Shown: positions 54,905-63,842, counted from the stretch's first letter. The stretch is DNA of 64,000 nucleotides from CAZJYI01 sp964550025 (GCA_964550025.1 CAZJYI010000005.1:85092-149091); one strand, 5' to 3'. Notes: generated by a model not told the origin, from the letters alone. Numbers and translations: made by a program.

Positions 54905-55456
54905 CTACTCCCGCCGGTCCGCCAGGTAGCCGCGGGCGACCAGGCGGGTCAGCATTCCTTCCGCTTCGGTCAAATCGCGGGCGATGTTGCGTGTCACCAG
55001 CTCGTGGGGCGTTATCCTTGCGTCCGGTTCGCGCGCCAGTTCGATCACTCGTATCAGCCGGTTGTTTCCACGGTTCGTGTTGAAAAAGAACCAAGTCCGG
55101 CTTCGCCCGGTTTCCACCACCTCGGCTTCCGCGCATTCGCAGGTTGCCTCCAGGGTCCTGGTGGCCATGCCGACCGGCAAACCCAGCTCGCGGGAGACGA
55201 CGGGAATGGTGAGCTCGCCGCCATGCTCCTCGGCCAGCGCCAGCGTTTCCTCGACCGGAAGCCGCCGCGAGAACAGCCAGCCTGCCCCCGCCGTGCCGAT
55301 CACCAGCAACCACCACATGGCGTAGGCACCGCGCGCCGGGGTGGGGAACGGCGTGCACATGTCGATCAACAGGAACAGGGCGCCGCCCCAGAACCCGATG
55401 CCGCCGATCTTCTCGTACATCGCTCTTCTTGCTCGATATGCCGCTGCCATTGTCAT
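54905..55456 (-). CDS. small membrane protein with winged-helix-like C-terminal half
   Basis: 183 residues. Two membrane helices near the N-terminus (about 15-33, GFWGGALFLLIDMC, and about 42-60, AMWWLLVIGTAGAGWLF) are followed by about 120 cytoplasmic residues. These look like one or two winged-helix-type units (TIPVVSRELGLPVGMATRTLEAT and DLTEAEGMLTRLVARGYLA). The ATG at 55456 has GGAAGGAGG six bases upstream. It lies 180 bases downstream of two SPFH genes on the same strand, all with similar GGAGGCGG sites, so a shared operon and function with the SPFH complex is plausible. The 280-bp region 54625-54904 beyond its 3' end shows nothing. Confidence 0.72.
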   Translation of the reverse strand: MTMAAAYRARRAMYEKIGGIGFWGGALFLLIDMCTPFPTPARGAYAMWWLLVIGTAGAGWLFSRRLPVEETLALAEEHGGELTIPVVSRELGLPVGMATRTLEATCECAEAEVVETGRSRTWFFFNTNRGNNRLIRVIELAREPDARITPHELVTRNIARDLTEAEGMLTRLVARGYLADRRE

Positions 55457-55636
55457 TCTCCGCCTCCTTCCAGCGGGGTCTCGTTGTGTCAGAACCGGCA
55501 GTATGTTCTGCCTTCTCTCCCCGGTTTCCCTGCCATTTCGGTGGACGATTGAGAGGTCCTCCACTCGTGTGCCGTTCTCGTCGCCGCTATCGTTAACCGC
55601 TCCCGTGCTCTGGTTGGTTGTGAAACTGCTGGAGGT

Positions 55637-57163
55637 TCAGCGAGTCACCGGCCGTGCCTGTTGCTTCTCCAGTATCCTGGCTGCTCCAAGGTCTTTCATG
55701 TCCATGTCCGGGTCTGTCCACAGGGTGCCCGGCCCGTGGGTGAGGTAGCGGATGCGCAGCTCTGCCGACAGGTTCTCCGCGAAGGTGGACATGTTGAACG
55801 CCTCGGCACCGCCGTAAGCCGCAATCAAGAGCTTGAGTTGCGTAGCTTCGGCCTTCTTCTGCGCCTCGATCACGTCCGCGTCCGCTTCTCCGGCAATGCA
55901 GAGCGCCTCGGCCTGCAGCTCCTTCTCCAGCTTCACCAGACCCGCGACCGCCCTGTCCGCGTGGGCCTTTGTCTCGGCCGCCATGCGGTTGCCCTCTTCA
56001 CGCTCCTTCGCGATCAGCGCACTCGTCTCACCGTCGAAGTCCTTGACCGCGATGTCCACCATCTTCTCTGCCTGCTGGAGCTGTGCCGCGACCCGGTCGG
56101 TCTGCTCCTCGATGCGGAGCGTTGTCTTCTCCTCCTCCGCCAGCATCCGGGCCTGGATCGTCGCTTTGATGTCTTCAGCCGGGTGGAAACCGCGGACCAG
56201 CGCCACGAGGATATGCAGGCCCTTCTTCTGCCCCATGTCCTTCAGCGCCGTAGTCACCTTTTCCTGGAACAACTCACGCGTTTCGCCCTCTATGAACTCC
56301 TTGGTCGTCAGGTTCGAGCCCAGGTTCTTACAGATCGACAGGACCTGCGGCTCGATGATCTTTGACTCGACCATCGAAACCGTCCCGTACTCGCGCGTGA
56401 TCCGCGCGGCGTTTTCCGGGAACACACCCCAGACAACGGTGAAGTCCAGGTGCATCTCTTTTCCGTCGGCCAACGGAAATGACACTCCCGTGCCGCTGTT
56501 GAAACGCTTCACCTGAATGGGGTTTCCGCTCTTGTCGGCCGCGCGCTCCCAGGTGTACTCGGTGGTTACCTCCCACACCTGGTAGCCGATTTCGACCATC
56601 TTGATCAGAATCTGGCGTTCGTTGTTGTTGTAATAGCCCGGCTGCAGTGTCTCTTTGAGAATACCCTTGCTGTCACCCTCACGCAGTGTCTGCACTCCGA
56701 CGTACCCCGGGGCTATGATGGTCGCCGCACGCTTCTCCACAGTCTGGCCGTGGTCGTTGATGCGCCACACCCCCGGAGTCAGCACGGCGCGCTGAGTGCC
56801 CTTTTCGTGCGCATCGGCTATGAACCGGCCCAGCGGCAGGTCGTCGCCGACGCGATTCACGACCAGTCCCACCTCGCCCGGGTTGACGACCACGTTCTCT
56901 ACTTTCTTGACGGAGTAGCCGATGGGGCTCAGGAAGTGCCGCCCCGGGCCACGCATCTGCTCCCGTACGCCCTTCTGGTTCGCCTCTGCGAAACGGTCCT
57001 GCGGCGCCGGCTTCCCCAGTACATTGGTGACCTGCAGCGAATACCCGGGAGGACAGTAGCGCCTGCACACCATCCACCGCCACAGTCCCTGGTACGCCAC
57101 CAGGTAGCCCAACAGTCCAACGATGATCGTCGCCACCAGACGCTTCACCACGGAGTTCTTCAT
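55637..57163 (-). CDS. SPFH/band-7 (flotillin-like) membrane protein, shorter copy
   Basis: 508 residues. One N-terminal membrane helix (about 8-27, LVATIIVGLLGYLVAYQGLW), an SPFH/band-7 domain (about 75-330, with VVVNPGEVGLVVNRVGDDLP), then a long Ala/Glu/Lys-rich coiled coil (about 340-460, EEKTTLRIEEQTDRVAAQLQ and following) and a short tail. Such proteins assemble into large membrane rings that cluster other proteins. It is encoded 27 bases after a larger SPFH paralogue, suggesting a hetero-oligomer such as HflK-HflC, although these are much longer than HflC. Confidence 0.85.
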   Translation of the reverse strand: MKNSVVKRLVATIIVGLLGYLVAYQGLWRWMVCRRYCPPGYSLQVTNVLGKPAPQDRFAEANQKGVREQMRGPGRHFLSPIGYSVKKVENVVVNPGEVGLVVNRVGDDLPLGRFIADAHEKGTQRAVLTPGVWRINDHGQTVEKRAATIIAPGYVGVQTLREGDSKGILKETLQPGYYNNNERQILIKMVEIGYQVWEVTTEYTWERAADKSGNPIQVKRFNSGTGVSFPLADGKEMHLDFTVVWGVFPENAARITREYGTVSMVESKIIEPQVLSICKNLGSNLTTKEFIEGETRELFQEKVTTALKDMGQKKGLHILVALVRGFHPAEDIKATIQARMLAEEEKTTLRIEEQTDRVAAQLQQAEKMVDIAVKDFDGETSALIAKEREEGNRMAAETKAHADRAVAGLVKLEKELQAEALCIAGEADADVIEAQKKAEATQLKLLIAAYGGAEAFNMSTFAENLSAELRIRYLTHGPGTLWTDPDMDMKDLGAARILEKQQARPVTR

Positions 57164-57190
57164 GTCCCGTCCTCCCTTACTCGTTGTTTC

Positions 57191-58906
57191 CTATCGATCG
57201 GCCTGGGTCACGTTCTGTGATGTGAACCGCTCGAACAGCTCGGCAAAAGAACCGTCCGTGCTCGACAGAATGTTCTCGATGCCCGGCGCTACTCTGCGAA
57301 TCAGCAGGTATTCGGCGTACTGATCGCCCGTGCCGAATGCGGTGACCTTCTCGTTGACCGCTTCGGCTTCTGCCGTATAGGCCATGACCTTTACGGCGGC
57401 TTCCGCGAATCCCTGCGCTCGAACGCCTGCCGCCTTGTCCTTCGCCGCTTCCAGCTCGATCTTGGCAACCTCGACGCGCCGGTTGCCCTGGGTGACTTCG
57501 ATGTTGCGGTACTCCTCGGCTTGTCGTATCAGCGTGGCCACTTCCTCGCGGATCTGGCCAAGCAGCAGCTCGCGGTTCTTCTTGCGCTCCTGGATGACGC
57601 GCGTGAGGCGTCCTCCGTCCCGGACCGGCTTCCCGCCCGCATCCACTACGGCCCTACCGTTCTCGAGGACCGCGGTGCCGATCTGCATTTCGATCTCCTT
57701 CTCGTACCGCTCGAGCTGACGCTTCGCGATCTCGCGCCGCTGGAACTGTTCGCGAATGGCCTGCGGGGGCTCGGTGGCGCGGATTACCACGCTGCGCACC
57801 AGGATTCCTTCTTCCGCGCAGGTCTCTTTGAGGCGGCGTTCCACCTCGTCCTGCACAACTACGCGCGTGTCGCCGGTGATGTAGTCGACCGCCTGGTATC
57901 GACCGCCTACCGTCCTGAAGAACGAGCGGGCAAACGGCAGGATCACCTTTTCCTGGATGTTGTTGATGCCGCCGGATGCCTGGAGATCCTTTTCGTCTAC
58001 GTACTTCACGAACAGCGTCGGCAGCTTCTCGAGGTCGGGCGCCCACTCGATCGTCCCTTCGACCTTGATGTCGAAGCCGTATTTGGATGGGAAGCTGATC
58101 GCGTAGGCGTCGCGCATCTCGAACTTCTGGCTGCGCACGTCGATCGGTGTGATCCGGTGCACGAAGGGGTTGCTGTACTCCGGATGGGTGCCGGCGGGCA
58201 GCAGCTTCGGCTGGACACCCACTTCGTCCTCGTTCACAACGAAAGCAAACGGGTCGGACGGGTTTTTGCCGATCTGCAGGGTCACAATGCCGACATAGCC
58301 CGGCTCGATCTTGACCATCTCCTTGATGTGGACATGGTACCCGTATGGGTTCAGGTAATAGCGGCCCGGCGTCAGCACACCCGGCAGGATGCCCTTCTCG
58401 TGGCTCTCGAGTGCCAGGACCTGCCGCGCCGGAATGGGATCCCCATGCTTGCGGATCATGACGCCCACCTGGCCCTGCGGCACGAGCGTGGCCGCGATCG
58501 GGTCGGTCCAGGCCCAGAAGAACGGGTTGCGAAAGTGCCTTCCTTCCTTGAGCAACTCATGCTGAATTCCCTTGTGGTCCCCGTCCGGAGCGAGGATGTC
58601 TTCGTTGCGTATGTTGTCGCCGGTCTTCTTCACCAGCACGGCAAACTCACCCGGGCCGACCTCGATACGCATACCGAACCACACGAACAGGCCAGCACCG
58701 AACACCAGCATTGCGAGCACAAACCCGATGTGACGCGCCACGAAACCCGGGCCGACATCGAAGCGCGGACGCCAACGCCGCTTTCTGCTGCCGTGATCTC
58801 CAAGTGGGGGCGGCTCCCTGCGAAGACTGCCGCGTGGAACCTTGATCTTCCTTCCGTTGTCATCCTTCACCTTGGCATGCCCGTTCCCATTCGGTGCCGC
58901 TGTCAT
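57191..58906 (-). CDS. SPFH/band-7 (flotillin-like) membrane protein, longer copy
   Basis: About 571 residues. A basic cytoplasmic N-terminus of about 55 residues (KRRWRPRFD) leads to one membrane helix (about 58-78, IGFVLAMLVFGAGLFVWFGM). The band-7 region contains IEVGPGEFAVLVKKTGDNI and later QASGGINNIQEKVILPFARS. A coiled coil (about 430-530) carries VAKIELEAAKDKAAGVRAQG. The second of two adjacent ATGs (58906) is preferred because AAAGGAGG lies six bases before it. Paired with the downstream SPFH gene. Its upstream spacer (58907-59363, 457 bp) holds a 37-bp tandem duplication and no gene. Confidence 0.85.
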   Translation of the reverse strand: MTAAPNGNGHAKVKDDNGRKIKVPRGSLRREPPPLGDHGSRKRRWRPRFDVGPGFVARHIGFVLAMLVFGAGLFVWFGMRIEVGPGEFAVLVKKTGDNIRNEDILAPDGDHKGIQHELLKEGRHFRNPFFWAWTDPIAATLVPQGQVGVMIRKHGDPIPARQVLALESHEKGILPGVLTPGRYYLNPYGYHVHIKEMVKIEPGYVGIVTLQIGKNPSDPFAFVVNEDEVGVQPKLLPAGTHPEYSNPFVHRITPIDVRSQKFEMRDAYAISFPSKYGFDIKVEGTIEWAPDLEKLPTLFVKYVDEKDLQASGGINNIQEKVILPFARSFFRTVGGRYQAVDYITGDTRVVVQDEVERRLKETCAEEGILVRSVVIRATEPPQAIREQFQRREIAKRQLERYEKEIEMQIGTAVLENGRAVVDAGGKPVRDGGRLTRVIQERKKNRELLLGQIREEVATLIRQAEEYRNIEVTQGNRRVEVAKIELEAAKDKAAGVRAQGFAEAAVKVMAYTAEAEAVNEKVTAFGTGDQYAEYLLIRRVAPGIENILSSTDGSFAELFERFTSQNVTQADR

Positions 58907-59160
58907 CATCCGCCTCCTTTCGGTTCGCCTGCTGTTCTGCCTCCCCGCACATGCAACCGCTGTGCCAATGCGAGGCGATTGGACGTAATATATTGGCCGG
59001 TAAAGTGATATGAGTATCGCCCGTGCGGCGGATGACCTGCAGGATGTGGCAATAAGTAGCAGTGGTATGGCAATAAATATCACGTTTGCCCGGCTGGGAC
59101 GCTGGAATCCTGGATCTGTCCCCATTGTCCCGGTCAAGCCCAGTTCATCGGCTGGACGTC

Positions 59161-59234
59161 GGTGTGCAGGGCCCGGTGTGCAGGGTCTGTCCCTGCAGGT
59201 GTGCAGGGTCCGGTGTGCAGGGTCTGTCCCCGTT
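59161..59234. repeat. two tandem copies of a 37-bp unit, each with two GGTGTGCAGGG motifs
   Basis: GGTGTGCAGGG occurs at 59161, 59175, 59198 and 59212, spaced 14, 23 and 14 bases apart, which makes a 37-base unit repeated twice with small differences. It includes CTGTCCC/GGGACAG-like parts. It is located about 250 bases upstream of the longer SPFH gene and might be a regulatory array or a simple duplication. Confidence 0.7.
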
Positions 59235-59363
59235 CGCTCAGGGGTGGACTACTTGCTACGCGAGGGCGTCAGCATGCCGACGCGCCATTGGAACTGGCCG
59301 TACTTCCGGCGGCGCTTGTCCTTGTCCCGCATGCCTTGAAAGATCATGCGCAAGTCGGCAGGG

Positions 59364-60374
59364 TCAACGGTGAGCGTTGATGCCGCTCGTCACAAACCGG
59401 ACGTTCTCGAGGACCAGCCGCACATCCCTGGCCGTCGACTGGATGCACCACGATCTGATGCCCCGGGAGCCGCTCTTGATAACGCCGCCTCTTATGCGGA
59501 CCGTGCCCTTGCCCGTGACGTGGGGTACACCTTTGACGGGCCTCCCCGGTTCGTCCCTCCCGGCATAGTCGAAAAAGGCGGCCGTGTCCCCGTCCAGGAT
59601 GCACTTGTAGTAGGCCCAGGGCATCGTCTTGCCAACGATTCCCACTCCGACGTCCATGGCCGGCCGGATGTCGACGGCATCGATGACGCAGTCGCCCTGT
59701 ACGGCTTTGACGCGGATTCGGTACTTACCGGCGGGGTGACCGAACATCAGCGCGAAGACCGTACCCCCGCCAAGTTTCGGGCCGCGCCGTGCCTCCGGAC
59801 AACAGGGGCGTACGTTGTTGCCCCACCGGAACGTGCTTTTCACGGTCCTGCCGTCCTCGCCCTCGACGTACACGCCGACGTGCATGTCCCGTTTGGCGAC
59901 AGCGACCATAGCGTAGTAGGCGCGGTCCGCCTCCGGCAGGTTGATGTAGGGGGAGACGAGCTCTTCCCCCCGGGGAAGGATGCACGCGTGATCGCCAACG
60001 AGGTGATGCGTCCAACGGGTATTCACCACCTTTGCCCCCGGCGCCCTGGTTGTGTCCCAGTCCTTCAACCCCTCTTCGAAGCTGTAGTTCGGAACATGTT
60101 CGTAGCCGGCATCGGCGAAGGTGAGCGTGTGTCCGTTCAGGTCGAGGATTGCGTCCTTCCCCAGGAAGATGGCTGTCCGCGAAGCCGTGACGTTCCGCGT
60201 GAGTACGTACGTGGTGCCCGGCTCCGCGTAGACGCCCGGCTGGGTCACGGCGACTTCCCCTGGCCTGAGGGGGCGTGGTACGACGGGTGCGTACGCAGCC
60301 GGGGCGCGAGCAACCGTGCCGAACCAGAAGGCAGCGACTGAAACCACTGCGACGTGACACCGGTAGGTCATCAT
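59364..60374 (-). CDS. exported parallel-beta-helix-like protein, probably truncated
   Basis: 336 codons. A signal peptide (about 1-27) precedes GVYAEPGTTYVLTRNVTASR and FLGKDAILDLNGHTLTF, a pattern common at the start of right-handed beta-helix proteins. A carbohydrate-binding-like middle follows (NYSFEEGLKDWDTTRAP), then helix-like rungs resume (GTVRIRGGVIKSGSRGI, LVLENVRFVTSGINAH). The frame ends just as rungs restart. A one-base shift opens a continuing frame of about 40 codons (containing RMIFQGMRDKDKRRRKYG) that ends near 59259, so a frameshift or deletion scar at the 3' end is likely. Known relatives are longer. Confidence 0.55.
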   Translation of the reverse strand: MMTYRCHVAVVSVAAFWFGTVARAPAAYAPVVPRPLRPGEVAVTQPGVYAEPGTTYVLTRNVTASRTAIFLGKDAILDLNGHTLTFADAGYEHVPNYSFEEGLKDWDTTRAPGAKVVNTRWTHHLVGDHACILPRGEELVSPYINLPEADRAYYAMVAVAKRDMHVGVYVEGEDGRTVKSTFRWGNNVRPCCPEARRGPKLGGGTVFALMFGHPAGKYRIRVKAVQGDCVIDAVDIRPAMDVGVGIVGKTMPWAYYKCILDGDTAAFFDYAGRDEPGRPVKGVPHVTGKGTVRIRGGVIKSGSRGIRSWCIQSTARDVRLVLENVRFVTSGINAHR

Positions 60375-60597
60375 GTCTGGTACGCTACGAGGAAACCTGC
60401 CAGGAGGTCAAGACCCGCCCAGGACCGCGGACCCGAAGCTCAGCCGTCTTGGTCTGAAGTGTCGGGTTTCAAGTGTGGGGTCCGAATATGTGCCCCAGGC
60501 AGTGCCTGATGTACCTCACAGGCCTTCGGATGTCAAAAACCTGCGTCACACGCGGTCTACTCGACTCGCCATGAGACGCGGCTCGTGAGGAGCGGTG

Positions 60598-60798
60598 TCA
60601 TCGGCTGGTCGATCCGCAGCGCGGTTCTCCGCACGAGCTGTTGACGGAGGGTATCGTCCGTCGGTCGCCATCCGGGTGGACCCATTTCAGTTTCGCCATC
60701 ACCGCGTTTGAACCGATGCGCGGGGCCTCGGCCCGCAACGAGTTTCCACAGGCGAAACACATGAGCGCAAGCAGTACGTAGCGCATGCTCTTACCCAA
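60598..60798 (-). pseudogene. short frame with a signal peptide, probable gene fragment
   Basis: 66 codons starting at 60798, eight bases inside the end of the Nudix gene. The start encodes a good signal peptide (MRYVLLALMCFACGNSLRAE) followed by about 40 residues without a recognised motif (PRIGSNAVMAKLKWVHPDGD). It could be a tiny exported protein coupled to the Nudix gene, but resembles the truncated exported genes nearby. The spacer 60375-60597 downstream shows nothing. Confidence 0.4.
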
Positions 60799-61276
60799 GG
60801 CCGTCCTCCTCGGTCTCGAAGCCGATCGGCTGATGTCTGATCTTGCCCCTGAGCCGACCGTAGGCGACCTTCAGAATCTCGTCGTGATCGAAAGCCAGCT
60901 TTGGCACGTCATCGATACAAAACCAGGCCGCATCGCTCGCGTCGGATGATGCGTGGACGCTGTGCGCAAACAGGTTGACGAGAGCAAAGTAAGCCACGGT
61001 TACGACGTGTTCCCTCGGGTCGCGATCCGGATGGCTGAAGGTGTGAAGCTGCTCCAGAAACACGTTCTGCAGACCTGTCTCCTCTTGCAGTTCTCTTCTG
61101 GCCGTATCCTCAAGGGATTCACCTACGACGGCAAAACCGCCCGGCAACGCCCATTGGCCTTTGAAGGGCGTGTTGGCCCGTCGAATCAGCAGGATCTTCA
61201 AGTCCGCATCGTCAAGACCGAAGACGACGCAGTCGGCCGTAACAGCCGGCCTCGGGTACTTGTACGTGTAGCTCAC
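60791..61276 (-). CDS. Nudix hydrolase, ADP-ribose pyrophosphatase-like
   Basis: 161 residues. A perfect Nudix box occupies residues 47-69 (GX5EX7REUXEEXGU, from GFAVVGESLED to REL and EETGL). N-terminal YPRPAVTADCVVFGLDDADL and LKILLIRRANTPFKGQWALP match the COG1051 / NrtR-type ADP-ribose pyrophosphatase group. The winged-helix domain of NrtR is absent, so this is an enzyme rather than a repressor. The exact substrate (ADP-ribose, NADH or another nucleoside diphosphate derivative) is not determined. The 230-bp region upstream (61277-61506) holds no feature. Confidence 0.9.
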   Translation of the reverse strand: MSYTYKYPRPAVTADCVVFGLDDADLKILLIRRANTPFKGQWALPGGFAVVGESLEDTARRELQEETGLQNVFLEQLHTFSHPDRDPREHVVTVAYFALVNLFAHSVHASSDASDAAWFCIDDVPKLAFDHDEILKVAYGRLRGKIRHQPIGFETEEDGLG

Positions 61277-61506
61277 GGCACGCTCCTCCGTGTAGCAGCA
61301 ATTGGATCTTCTTCTATGGGTCGAAGATGCCGAAACGAGAGTGCGCGTTCAACATGATAATGAAGGCGACGCGAATTGAGGGATCGAGCATCCAGGCCCA
61401 CGATCCCAGTCTCCGGTTTGGTCTGACGTTGCGGCGTACGCAGCGCTGACGCACCAGTGGACTTCTGGAAGCTCTGCGGATCGGCGCCGACAAGAGCAAC
61501 CGCCCG

Positions 61507-62748
61507 CTACTTGCCACGCTGAAGATCGTAGAGTTGTTTGACTTCGTCTTCGGGCAGGGCACGGTTCCAGATCATGACTTCGTCGATAAGCCCTTCGAAC
61601 TTACGGTTGCCTTTCTTCTCGTAGGTTCCGTGTCCAACTCGCAGGGGGTATCTGGACGGAATCATCGCCGCCGCGATCCCCGTTGATCCCTGTGGTCTTG
61701 CGTTCACGTACAACCTGACCGCTGATCCGTCAAACGAAGCCAGCAGATGCGTCCAGCGTTCCAGGGGAATGCCTGCCGACGAGGACACGCCCTGCCATTT
61801 CCCGTTGCCAATGGTGAAATTCGCTCTCGTGTCCTTACCGAGACGGAGAACGTAACCCCTTGCTCCTCTGCTTTCCCAATCAGTCTTATCCACAATGGCG
61901 CCCTTGTACGCAACCGGCCTGACCCACGCGGACACAGTCACGGTTTCAGGATCAAGGCTGCCGCCGCCTCGGCTCTCTATGTAGGCACGGCCATCGGAAT
62001 GGAACACAGTTCCTCTGGAGGCGTCGGCATGAACCAGAGCATTTTGGGCTTTCCCGTTGTTGCCCTTTCCACTCCTGTCACACACCAGATCTCCTTCGCA
62101 TTTGACGAAGTCGTAGTAGAGCACCAGCCCCTGTGTCAAAGCCGCCGGGAGTTTGTCCTTCGCTTCTGAACCGGCTGCTGCTTGTCGTTCGTGTTCTGGC
62201 TTTTCGTCGCTCTTCGGCAGCCTCGACTCCACATCTGCCAAGACAAACTCGACTCGTTCTTTCTCCGCCTTCACGTTCAAGGCCAAATCCAGTTTCTCGT
62301 CAGCCGTCAACGTCTTCATCAGCCTTTCCAGAGCAGCGACGTAGCCGGGAATCAGGTTCGCAATCGCCTTTGCCTTCTCGGCATCAACCTTCCCGACCGC
62401 CTTGAGGTAGGATGTCTGCACGTCTTGCATGAGTCTGGGCAGCGTGCCATTTGGTTCGGCCGGGACCGTCCTCTCCTGTTCAAAACGGCGCTTTTCCGTA
62501 AGCGCGTGAAGAACAGAATCCGGGTCACCCTTCGACTTCAGCATCGCGATGCCCCTGTCCAGTGATCTGGCGTACGTGTCGAGGAGTCTGCTCAGTTTGG
62601 TGTCGCGCGCGTCTCGAATCTTCTGCACTTGGGCTTCGTAGGTTTGCCTGAGCGAATCGAGAGTGGGTTCAGCGGCCGGGGCAAGAGAGAACGGCCCGGC
62701 AAGGAGAACGGCCAGTATGACACAAACGTCTCGGTTCATCGCGTTCAT
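61507..62748 (-). CDS. exported coiled-coil/LamG-domain protein
   Basis: About 413 residues. A signal peptide (about 1-25, CVILAVLLAGPFSLAPAAE) is followed by an alpha-helical region (about 27-180) rich in K, E and L (SLRQTYEAQVQKIRDARDTK). A LamG domain follows (about 205-405), from GLVLYYDFVKCEGDLVCDRS through VSAWVRPVAYKGAIVDK to LIDEVMIWNRALPEDEVKQL. The same helical-plus-LamG layout occurs in many PVC secreted proteins of unknown function. The ATG at 62748 follows GGAGG by about nine bases; an upstream extension of the frame has no support. Confidence 0.82.
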   Translation of the reverse strand: MNAMNRDVCVILAVLLAGPFSLAPAAEPTLDSLRQTYEAQVQKIRDARDTKLSRLLDTYARSLDRGIAMLKSKGDPDSVLHALTEKRRFEQERTVPAEPNGTLPRLMQDVQTSYLKAVGKVDAEKAKAIANLIPGYVAALERLMKTLTADEKLDLALNVKAEKERVEFVLADVESRLPKSDEKPEHERQAAAGSEAKDKLPAALTQGLVLYYDFVKCEGDLVCDRSGKGNNGKAQNALVHADASRGTVFHSDGRAYIESRGGGSLDPETVTVSAWVRPVAYKGAIVDKTDWESRGARGYVLRLGKDTRANFTIGNGKWQGVSSSAGIPLERWTHLLASFDGSAVRLYVNARPQGSTGIAAAMIPSRYPLRVGHGTYEKKGNRKFEGLIDEVMIWNRALPEDEVKQLYDLQRGK

Positions 62749-62923
62749 CGTGCGGCACCTCCAGTACGCGCACCATAATGAAGACACTACGGCTGCGTCA
62801 AGCGGCGGCCGGAGTGAGCGCAGTCGAGAGGACGCAAGACCGCAGTTGTAATCGAGGGTGGAATCCATGATCCCGGCGGTGCCGTAGAGGCGCCGGGTTC
62901 GGGCGGGCTTGGCTGGGGATGTC

Positions 62924-63010
62924 TCATGTTCCCGTAACGAGAGACGCTCTGAGCAGGTAGTCTGCGTACTCCGCAATCTGCAAGTCGTTGTTTCTGTGCA
63001 TCTTGTCCAT
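62924..63010 (-). pseudogene. N-terminal fragment of a tyrosine recombinase/integrase
   Basis: 28 codons starting at 63010, with GGGAGA upstream. The peptide NDLQIAEYADYLLRASLVTG resembles the SAM-like N-terminal domain of phage/integron-type integrases, where such a helix is followed by an xxYYxxWVRRF-like segment. Here it stops immediately. Three copies of a short motif lie just upstream (63034-63329). It is probably a remnant of an integrase gene. The rest of the 606-bp region 62749-63354 shows no gene. Confidence 0.4.
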
Positions 63011-63033
63011 GTCGTCTCTCCCGTTACCCCTGG

Positions 63034-63329
63034 TTATACGTCGTGACCCCTATCACCCGAATTCCGGTGGTTTTGCGTCGCCAGATCGACTGGCCGGGAG
63101 GCACTCTGCGAAAAATGTCCCGTGTTATACGTTGCGACACCCATCATGGTAATAGCCCCCTTTTTGGTCATTGGACTGGCCTTCACTAACAATGAAGGCC
63201 GGAGAGACAGGCATTTCCGGTTTTTTCCGTGTCTCTTTTGTGGTAGGGAGTGTAGCGAATGAGGATCGGGCGTACTGAGAGACGTCGGCAGAAGTGGTCC
63301 TTCCGGCAAATACGTCATGACGCCTATAG
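63034..63329. repeat. three dispersed copies of a TACGTYRYGACRCCYAT-type motif
   Basis: Copies: 63034-63056 (TTATACGTCGTGACCCCTAT...), 63125-63146 (TTATACGTTGCGACACCCAT...) and 63309-63329 (AATACGTCATGACGCCTATA...). All are in the same orientation. They lie between an integrase fragment and the gene at 63355. They may be recombinase-binding or attachment-type sites, but only their repetition is observed. Confidence 0.5.
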
Positions 63330-63354
63330 AGAGTTCGAACAAGAATGGAGATGA

Positions 63355-63792
63355 ATGATGAGTCAGATATTGATAATTCTAATTGGCGTTAGCTTGCACT
63401 TAGTTCCGGCGGACGTGACGACCTTCACTATTCAAATGGAGAGAGGCGAGGTAGGTCTTACCCGGCAGGCAGCCGGTGAATGGAAGATGAATGGTGCCCC
63501 CGTCACCTTTCAAGTGAAGCATGCCATGCTGACGATAGGGAGCGGGGGCAATGAGCAGAAGATCGATTTCTCCGAAATGGCTGGCGTCGGTAAGAACACG
63601 AACTGGGCAAAGCTGAAGCAGGTCAAACTCGGCGGCACTCCCGCTCAGATCGAGCGCAAGGCCAATGGCGTCGACTTTGTTCTAGAGGCCAAGCAGGGAG
63701 GCAAGGGCGCCCCCCAAACGTATCAGGTACGGTGGAAACTAGCGACAAAGAAACCAGGTTCGAACAAGCCGGATGCAAGCGACGGCAAATAG
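63355..63792 (+). CDS. small exported protein of unknown function
   Basis: 145 residues. A short signal peptide (about 1-19, ILIILIGVSLHLVPAD) is followed by an apparently beta-rich domain with alternating polar and hydrophobic residues (FTIQMERGEVGLTRQAAGEW, VKLGGTPAQIERKANGVDFV) and a basic C-terminus (KLATKKPGSNKPDASD). No family is recognised. Two adjacent ATGs (63355, 63358) are possible starts; TGGAGATGA lies upstream. It follows the third copy of the repeated motif described at 63309. Confidence 0.65.
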   Translation: MMSQILIILIGVSLHLVPADVTTFTIQMERGEVGLTRQAAGEWKMNGAPVTFQVKHAMLTIGSGGNEQKIDFSEMAGVGKNTNWAKLKQVKLGGTPAQIERKANGVDFVLEAKQGGKGAPQTYQVRWKLATKKPGSNKPDASDGK

Positions 63793-63842
63793 CCGCGCCT
63801 GATCCGCGACGTTGGGTGAAGAGAATGGCCGGAATACACCAC

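Noticed and set aside
60791..61276. NrtR-type transcriptional repressor
   Set aside because: The protein ends after the Nudix domain; there is no C-terminal winged helix.
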